Assembly (NCBI GenBank): GCA_910583765.1
Contig: CAJTYS010000013.1
Location: forward strand, 1-18,733
Origin: an uncultured Eubacteriales bacterium
Lineage (GTDB): Bacteria; Bacillota; Clostridia; Peptostreptococcales; Anaerovoracaceae
Reading direction: 5' to 3'
Length of the DNA stretch: 18,733 bases
Part shown: positions 14,093 to 18,733 of the stretch, piece by piece
Numbering within the stretch: the stretch's first letter is position 1
How the letters are laid out: the number at the start of each line of letters is the position of its first letter
Notes under the pieces: generated by a model
What the model saw: only the letters and a program-made list of their open reading frames with translations
What the model was told of the DNA's origin: nothing
The model's database searches: none
Translations under genes and position numbers: made by a program

Positions 14093-15259
14093 ATGAAGTT
14101 TGGATTGTTAAAGGATATCAAGAACGGAGAATATCGGACCATCGTCACGCCTACAGAGATCATGACTATCGCAGCCGCTGGGCACAAGGCTCGGGTCCAG
14201 TCCGGCGCAGGAGAAAAGGCGGGATTCCAGGACGAGGCTTACGCTGCGGCGGGCGCGCAGGTGGTGAATTCCGCAGAAGAGATTTTCAGCCAGTGCGACC
14301 TGGTAACAAAAGTCAAGGAGATTGAACCTTCTGAATACGAGATGCTGCGGGAAGGGCAGATCATCCTCACCTGCATTCATCCAGCGGCCCATAGGGAGGA
14401 AGTTCAGGCTCTGCTGGATAAAAAGGTCATTGCTTTTACTGCCGAGGATTCTCACAGGTTCGGTTCACCAAACTGCGAGGCCGCGGGAAAACAAGGGGCT
14501 TTGGCAGGACTCAACGCCATGCTCACCATCAATGGCGGAAAAGGGAAATTCGTCAGCGGCCTGGCGGGAGCGCCAGGCATGAACGTGGTGATCTTAGGCG
14601 CGGGGATCGTAGGGAAATCAGCCTTGTCCGTGCTTCATGCCCTGGGCGCCAATGTGACAGTGATGGATATCAGCCTGGGCGTGCTGCGGGATGTGGAAGC
14701 CCAATATCACAACAATGTGAACACCATGTACTGCACCAAAGAAAACATCAAAAAACTCCTTCCAAATACAGATATGATCCTCAATTGCGTCAAGTGGCCG
14801 AAGGGAAACCCAGATTTCCTGGTGGACAGGGAAATGCTGAAACTCATGGAAAAGGGCTCTGTGCTGGTGGATATCAGCAATGACACGGACGGAGCCATAG
14901 AATCCTTCCATGAAACTACCCACCAGGATCCCATCTATGTGGAAAACGGCGTGGTCCACTACTGCGTCAGCAACATTCCAGGAGCCATCGCCGGTTCCAC
15001 CACAGTGGCTTATGCGGCGGCCATGCTGCCTCACTTCATGAAGCTGCTCAATGACGGGGTGGCGGAGGCCTGCGTGAAAGACGGTTTCCTGAGACGGAGC
15101 CTGACGGTGTACAAAGGGTACTTGACCCACGAAGAGACCAGCGCGCTTCAGGGCAGACCTTGGATCAGGCCAGAGACCATCCTGGGCATTGCGGACAGGG
15201 CTCTGGATCCCGCGCCGCCTGCGACCGTCACTAGGTCAGACAATTTCATCCAGCTATGA
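14093..15259 (+). CDS. Alanine dehydrogenase/PNT-family dehydrogenase (divergent)
   Basis: 388 residues, with the two AlaDH/PNT domains. N-terminal: K7-x-I9-K10-N-x-E-Y-R15-x-x-x-T-P, KVKE around 73-76 and H96 (CIHPAAH), matching the pyruvate/alanine-binding Arg, Lys and His of known enzymes. Rossmann domain: VVILGAGIVG at 165-174 with an acidic D192, suggesting NAD. Later VVHYCVSNIPGA matches the family. Departures from canonical AlaDH: the usual ID-Q-G-G segment reads ND-T-D-G, the usual P-G-A-V-x-R-T-S reads P-G-A-I-A-G-S-T, and the E-x-x-G-R-M segment reads E-A-A-G-K-Q. Alanine oxidation to pyruvate and ammonia is likely but not certain; another amino-acid dehydrogenase or reductase is possible. 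Strong AAGGAGG at 14077-14083. The stop overlaps the convergent gene. Confidence 0.8.
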   Translation: MKFGLLKDIKNGEYRTIVTPTEIMTIAAAGHKARVQSGAGEKAGFQDEAYAAAGAQVVNSAEEIFSQCDLVTKVKEIEPSEYEMLREGQIILTCIHPAAHREEVQALLDKKVIAFTAEDSHRFGSPNCEAAGKQGALAGLNAMLTINGGKGKFVSGLAGAPGMNVVILGAGIVGKSALSVLHALGANVTVMDISLGVLRDVEAQYHNNVNTMYCTKENIKKLLPNTDMILNCVKWPKGNPDFLVDREMLKLMEKGSVLVDISNDTDGAIESFHETTHQDPIYVENGVVHYCVSNIPGAIAGSTTVAYAAAMLPHFMKLLNDGVAEACVKDGFLRRSLTVYKGYLTHEETSALQGRPWIRPETILGIADRALDPAPPATVTRSDNFIQL

Positions 15260-15306
15260 GTCCATGTCTGATTCGATTCGCTGAAAGAAATCAGAGCTGC
15301 TTTTTT
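15251..15306 (+). terminator. Candidate ald-like gene terminator inside the convergent gene
   Basis: TCTGATT (15267-15273) pairs with AATCAGA (15289-15295). CAGCT (15251-15255) can pair with AGCTG (15295-15299) as an outer stem, with an 11-nt bulge. Six Ts follow at 15301-15306. The structure spans the end of the AlaDH-like gene and lies within the 3' coding end of the opposite gene. The bulged stem makes it uncertain. Confidence 0.4.
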
Positions 15307-17047
15307 CGGGGGTCCGTAAATAGCGTTTCAAGTCATAGAGGCAGGAGGGGTCGTTTTGCGTAATGAAATTCATCCCCTCCTCGCAGCCTAATGTGGCTTG
15401 AAATCCTAGTTTTTTGATAATGCTTCGGGTACTGTCCGCGGCTGCTCCAAAAGGGTAGGCCAGAGTGGAAGGGATGATGCCTGTGGCCTCCCTGATTTTT
15501 TTCTGGAGCTTTAGCAGATCCTTTTCCAGATAACGGACGTATTCTTTGTGGCTTTCTCCAGCGCGGGGTTTGAGGCCCTGCCTGCTCCCTGTGGCCTGGT
15601 GGGAGTCATAGGAGTGATTTTGGATCTCTACCAGGCCGGAATCCACTAGTTTTCTGACTTGGTCCCAAGTCAGGCTGGAGTAATTAGGGTTATCGTCCTT
15701 GAGTTTGCTGAATTTGTCAGTCTCAGCGCCAATGATGGAGATCACGGCTTTCATGCCGTATTTTTTCAGCAGAGGGAAGCCATAGTGATAATTGTTGTAA
15801 TTGCCATCGTCAAAGGTGATGAGAACGGGTTTTTCCGGCAGGGGCGTTCCATGATTCACATAATCCAGCAGATCCGCCATGAGGACGGCAGTGTAACCTT
15901 GCTTTTTCAGGTATTTCAGATCGGACTCAAACAAATCCGGACTGATGACATAATTGTTTTGCTTGGCAGGATCCTTTAGAAGGCCATGATACATGAGCAC
16001 CGGAAGCTGCACCGAGGTCGCTGTGGTTTCTTTCGCAGCGGCCAGATAAAAGCTTTCCTCAGAAAACTGGTAAGAACGGACGTATTCATTGCCCTGCTTT
16101 TCCACAGTTGAGCGATGGTGAGACAGCAGCCTGGTCAGGGCGTAGAGGTCAATCCACACTTGGTTGGGACTGTCTTTGGCCTTTTCCTCCAAGACCAGCT
16201 GCATGCCGTAATGGAGGTGAGGCGTTTCGATATTGTTGGTGTTTTCCTTGAGACTGTAGCCGGTCTGACCCACATAGCCGATGACCTGACCAGGGCTGAC
16301 AGTCTGACCGACCCGCAGGTTTTCCCCATATGGGTGATCTTTGCGCAGATGGGCATAGTAATAGTAGCGGTTTCTGTCAAAACTGCGGATCCCCAGCCGC
16401 CAGCCACCGTATTGATTCCAGCCTATGGCCTCCACGATGCCGCCTTCTGTGGCAATGACAGGAGTTCCGGTGCCGGCCATCAGATCATGGCCTAAATGCT
16501 GCCTGCTGTAGCCATAGCTGCGGTTTTGTCCGAAATCATCGCAGTCCGTGTACCAAAAGCCTTCCGCGATGGGAGAAAATGCTTTCAGCCCGTAGCTTTT
16601 CACAAAATGAGTATTGTCATTGTTTTCGTTGGGCACTTCCACTTTATAGTAGCCTAGAAGCCCGCCCAGTACCATGCCGTAGGCTTTCTGGTAGTAAGGA
16701 AAATATTTCATGTTTTTCGTGAAATCCTCTAAGTCCTGCCCCTTTTCCAGGTTTTCCAAGAACTGGTCTAGGTCCTTTTCCTGATAATGACTGAAATCGC
16801 CGCCATATTTGGCGCCAAGGTAGGCTAAGGAATCGATCCAGTTCGCATGAGCTTCCTGGTCATGGGTTTCGATGTCCAGCTCCATGGCTTTTTTCAGGGC
16901 TTCATAGGTCACGTCAAAGTCCACCCATTTGATGTCGCTGACCGAGGTCTGCTGCGCGGGCTGAGAGGGATTCAGGCAAAAAAGGCACGCGCCCAGGAGA
17001 AGGCCGAACGCCGCGCAAGTGAAAATTTTCAAGATGTTTCGTTTCAA
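15254..17047 (-). CDS. Lipoprotein with M23 peptidase and polysaccharide deacetylase domains
   Basis: 597 residues. A short basic N-terminus and hydrophobic run end in LLGAC (C21), a plausible lipobox, so probably an extracytoplasmic lipoprotein. Residues about 155-310 form an M23/LytM metallopeptidase with H184-x3-D188 and HLH (277-279). Residues about 348-590 form a NodB-type deacetylase with YHG (353-355), TFDDG (411-415), H478-S-Y-D-S-H483 and AYPFG (530-534). Together they suggest cleavage of peptide cross-links and deacetylation of peptidoglycan glycans by one protein (inference). Residues 35-150 match nothing recognised. TTG start at 17047 with AAGGAGG (17054-17060) 6 nt upstream. The promoter resembles sigma-E sites. 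Its stop overlaps the convergent AlaDH-like gene by 6 nt. Confidence 0.88.
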   Translation of the reverse strand: MKRNILKIFTCAAFGLLLGACLFCLNPSQPAQQTSVSDIKWVDFDVTYEALKKAMELDIETHDQEAHANWIDSLAYLGAKYGGDFSHYQEKDLDQFLENLEKGQDLEDFTKNMKYFPYYQKAYGMVLGGLLGYYKVEVPNENNDNTHFVKSYGLKAFSPIAEGFWYTDCDDFGQNRSYGYSRQHLGHDLMAGTGTPVIATEGGIVEAIGWNQYGGWRLGIRSFDRNRYYYYAHLRKDHPYGENLRVGQTVSPGQVIGYVGQTGYSLKENTNNIETPHLHYGMQLVLEEKAKDSPNQVWIDLYALTRLLSHHRSTVEKQGNEYVRSYQFSEESFYLAAAKETTATSVQLPVLMYHGLLKDPAKQNNYVISPDLFESDLKYLKKQGYTAVLMADLLDYVNHGTPLPEKPVLITFDDGNYNNYHYGFPLLKKYGMKAVISIIGAETDKFSKLKDDNPNYSSLTWDQVRKLVDSGLVEIQNHSYDSHQATGSRQGLKPRAGESHKEYVRYLEKDLLKLQKKIREATGIIPSTLAYPFGAAADSTRSIIKKLGFQATLGCEEGMNFITQNDPSCLYDLKRYLRTPEKSSSDFFQRIESDMDS

Positions 17048-17087
17048 AGGGGACCTCCTTGATCACAGAGTTTTCTTCGTGTGGTAC

Positions 17088-17115
17088 AGCATATGCAGGA
17101 GAGGGGGAAATATGA
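17088..17115 (-). promoter_or_regulatory. Possible sigma-E (sporulation, mother cell) promoter
   Basis: Minus strand: TCATATT (complement of 17109-17115) fits the Bacillus sigma-E -35 consensus KMATATT at every position. After 13 nt comes CATATGCT (complement of 17088-17095), which fits CATACAHT at 6 of 8. The start would be near 17080, about 20 nt ahead of the AAGGAGG. No good sigma-A promoter was seen for this gene. Confidence 0.4.
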
Positions 17116-17173
17116 ACAGGGGTTACGGAGTGAGAAAGCGGACGGTGAAAAACAGAAGAAAGGATGGATGTTC

Positions 17174-18517
17174 ATGAAAGTAGCGTTCCACACATTAGGC
17201 TGTAAAGTGAACCAATATGAGACAGAGGCCTTGTGCTTAAAATTCAGGGAGCAAGGGTATGAGATCGTAGAGGAAACGGAGTTCGCGGATATTTACGTGA
17301 TCAACACCTGCACGGTCACTGGGCTGGCGGACCGGAAATCCCGCCAGTACATCCGGCGTATGAAAAAGCTCAATCCAAAGAGCATCGTGGCGGTCACAGG
17401 ATGCTACGCGCAGATCAGGCCAGAGGAAGTGGGGCATGTGGCTGGCGTGGACATTGTGGCTGGGACCAATGAAAAGGGAAACCTCATTGGGTATGTGGAA
17501 GAATTCCTCAAGCAGCGCCAGCCTCAGATCCATGTGCTGCCTTATGAAGAGCTGGATGCTTATGAGGAAACGGGCCTGGTGACGGCCACAGAATCCAGGA
17601 CTAGGGCTTTTATCAAGATCCAGGAAGGCTGCGACCGGTTCTGTTCCTATTGTGTCATTCCTTATGCCCGGGGAAGGGTGCGCAGCAGGGCGCCGGAGGA
17701 CGTGGTGGCAGAGGCCAGGGGCCTTTTGGACCAAGGATTCAAAGAACTGGTGCTCACAGGGATCAACACGGCGCTTTATGGGACGGAGGAAGGCTTTTCA
17801 AGAGAGGAAAACGGACTTTTTGGCATTGAAATCATTTTGGACAAGCTGGAACGCCTGGAGGGGGATTTTCGCGTCAGGCTCAGCTCTCTGGAGCCAGCAG
17901 TGGTTGACAAGGATTATGTGAAGCAGCTGCTTGGCTATGAAAAGCTGTGCCACCACCTTCACCTTTCGGCCCAGAGCGGCAGCGACCGGATCCTGCGGGC
18001 CATGAACCGGCCTTATTCCCGCCAGGATTATCTGGAAATCGTCAAGGTGCTGCGGGAGTCGGATCCTCAGTATGCGGTCACTACGGATCTGATCGCCGGA
18101 TTTCCGGGAGAAACAGAAGCGGACTTTCAGGATAGTTTGCGACTCATCAAAGAGGCTGGTTTTTCCAAAGTCCACGGGTTCCAATATTCCAAACGGCCTT
18201 TGACAAAAGCGGCTTCCATGGAGGGGCAGATTCCGGCTCCTGTGAAAAAAGCCAGGAACCAGCGGCTGATGGAGGCAGGAGAGCAGGCGGCTCAGGCGTT
18301 TTTTCAAGAAAATCAGGGGAGCGTTCGCAGGGTTTTGCTGGAGGAATATCAGGGGCAGGCAGGAGCAGACGGCTATGTGACCGGATTTACGGATAATTAT
18401 ATCCGCGTCTATGTCCCAGCCAGTGAAAAGGAAGGGGCAGGGCTGGTGAATTCTTTTGGTTTTGTCAGGCTGGGAGAGCCGTTTCGGGAAGGAATGAAAG
18501 GGTCGTTCGTGGATTAG
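17174..18517 (+). CDS. mtaB: tRNA (t6A37)-methylthiotransferase MtaB
   Basis: 447 residues with the MTTase layout. The N-terminal UPF0004 domain has cluster cysteines C10 (LGCKVNQYE), C46 (NTCTVT) and C77 (TGCYAQ). The radical-SAM core has C153-x3-C157-x2-C160 (CDRFCSYC), and a C-terminal TRAM-like region covers about the last 65 residues. LGCKVNQYETEA is typical of MtaB rather than MiaB or RimO. It converts t6A to ms2t6A at position 37 of ANN-decoding tRNAs. Start chosen at ATG 17174 because AAAGGA (17159-17164) lies 9 nt upstream; the longer frame from 17081 adds 31 non-conserved residues. In Bacillus mtaB directly follows rsmE; here two genes intervene. Confidence 0.95.
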   Translation: MKVAFHTLGCKVNQYETEALCLKFREQGYEIVEETEFADIYVINTCTVTGLADRKSRQYIRRMKKLNPKSIVAVTGCYAQIRPEEVGHVAGVDIVAGTNEKGNLIGYVEEFLKQRQPQIHVLPYEELDAYEETGLVTATESRTRAFIKIQEGCDRFCSYCVIPYARGRVRSRAPEDVVAEARGLLDQGFKELVLTGINTALYGTEEGFSREENGLFGIEIILDKLERLEGDFRVRLSSLEPAVVDKDYVKQLLGYEKLCHHLHLSAQSGSDRILRAMNRPYSRQDYLEIVKVLRESDPQYAVTTDLIAGFPGETEADFQDSLRLIKEAGFSKVHGFQYSKRPLTKAASMEGQIPAPVKKARNQRLMEAGEQAAQAFFQENQGSVRRVLLEEYQGQAGADGYVTGFTDNYIRVYVPASEKEGAGLVNSFGFVRLGEPFREGMKGSFVD

Positions 18518-18545
18518 GAACCACAAACCAAAGGCAAAGAGAAAA

Positions 18546-18621
18546 GCAAAGGCACAAAGCCCCACCTAAAAAATAGGTGCGTTTCTAAAGATAGATAAAA
18601 CCGGAGCAAAGGCACGAAGCC
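18546..18621 (+). repeat. Two near-identical 16-bp repeats in the mtaB downstream spacer
   Basis: GCAAAGGCACAAAGCC at 18546-18561 and GCAAAGGCACGAAGCC at 18606-18621 differ at one base and are 60 bp apart. Each contains a GGC...GCC mini-dyad. The second copy lies inside the terminator of the rightmost gene. Confidence 0.6.
18563..18579 (+). terminator. Weak hairpin after mtaB
   Basis: CACCTA (18563-18568) pairs with TAGGTG (18574-18579) around AAAAA and is followed by CGTTTCT. The short stem and poor T run make this only a candidate 3' end for the mtaB transcript. Confidence 0.3.
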
Positions 18622-18630
18622 TGCTCCGGT
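18594..18630 (-). terminator. Intrinsic terminator of the rightmost gene
   Basis: Minus strand: ACCGGAGCA (complement of 18622-18630) pairs with TGCTCCGGT (18600-18608) over 9 bp, with a further GGC/GCC pairing inside. TTTTATCT follows (complement of 18593-18600). It lies about 57 nt past the stop at 18687. Confidence 0.7.
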
Positions 18631-18686
18631 CATGATCTTGCCCTTTTGGTACGCGCGTTTCCCATGGATGTTGGTCAAATGCCTCA

Positions 18687-18733
18687 CTAGCTGACTGCCA
18701 TCTCCAAGGCCAGTTCCATCATTTGGGTGAAGG
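18687..18733 (-). CDS. C-terminal end of an unidentified protein (cut by window edge)
   Basis: On the minus strand one frame reads FTQMMELALEMAVS then TAG (18687-18689). The helical composition and the terminator just downstream support a real gene end, but 14 residues are too few to name a family. Another frame is open for longer, but it runs straight through the terminator and into the mtaB end, so it is less likely. Confidence 0.45.
   Translation of the reverse strand, partial: FTQMMELALEMAVS

Noticed and set aside
17081..17173. 31-residue N-terminal extension of MtaB
   Set aside because: The charged extension is not typical of the family and has no supporting site; ATG 17174 has AAAGGA at 9 nt and starts at the conserved domain.
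18515..18732. Longer open minus-strand frame at the right end
   Set aside because: It passes through a clear terminator hairpin and into the end of mtaB; the shorter frame ending at 18687 fits better.

Overview
The window comes from the chromosome of an endospore-forming Firmicute, most likely class Clostridia. The grounds are a cotJABC spore-coat operon, a CIRCE-controlled hrcA-grpE-dnaK-dnaJ operon, Gram-positive style AGGAGG ribosome binding sites with some TTG starts, and an elongator tRNA-Met close to the Bacillus type. Base composition looks moderate rather than strongly AT-rich, so a lineage such as the Anaerovoracaceae is possible, but no 16S or marker phylogeny is available and this is only inference.

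Left part (1-4750). A minus-strand tRNA cluster is transcribed Met(CAT) - Val(TAC) - Asp; the Asp gene is cut by the window edge. Next comes the plus-strand, translationally coupled cotJA-cotJB-cotJC operon (two small coat proteins and a manganese-catalase-like protein). Three minus-strand genes follow: a membrane-anchored calcineurin-type metallophosphoesterase, a stand-alone FeoA-domain protein, and a YeiH/UPF0324 membrane transporter. Two of the three have a clear sigma-A promoter.

Middle (4750-9860). This is the class I heat-shock operon: a sigma-A promoter, a perfect CIRCE operator, then hrcA, grpE, dnaK and dnaJ. A hairpin lies between dnaK and dnaJ and a strong terminator follows dnaJ. 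The products are the HrcA repressor and the DnaK-DnaJ-GrpE chaperone machine.

Right part (9880-18733). In Bacillus and many relatives prmA, rsmE and mtaB directly follow dnaJ. Here the order is kept but two insertions break it. A divergent MerR-family regulator / MATE efflux pump pair, with a textbook 19-bp-spacer MerR promoter, sits between dnaJ and prmA. A divergent alanine-dehydrogenase-like gene and a convergent, unusual M23 peptidase-polysaccharide deacetylase fusion lipoprotein sit between rsmE and mtaB. prmA has its own promoter, whose -35 lies in the loop of the MATE terminator. The window ends with the last codons of a minus-strand gene and its terminator.

The least ordinary items are the bifunctional cell-wall lipoprotein with a sigma-E-like promoter, the atypical AlaDH-family enzyme whose gene overlaps it tail-to-tail, the MerR switch, and an unexplained perfect 12-bp inverted repeat upstream of the heat-shock operon. 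No CRISPR array, transposase, phage gene or obvious novel defence system was seen.
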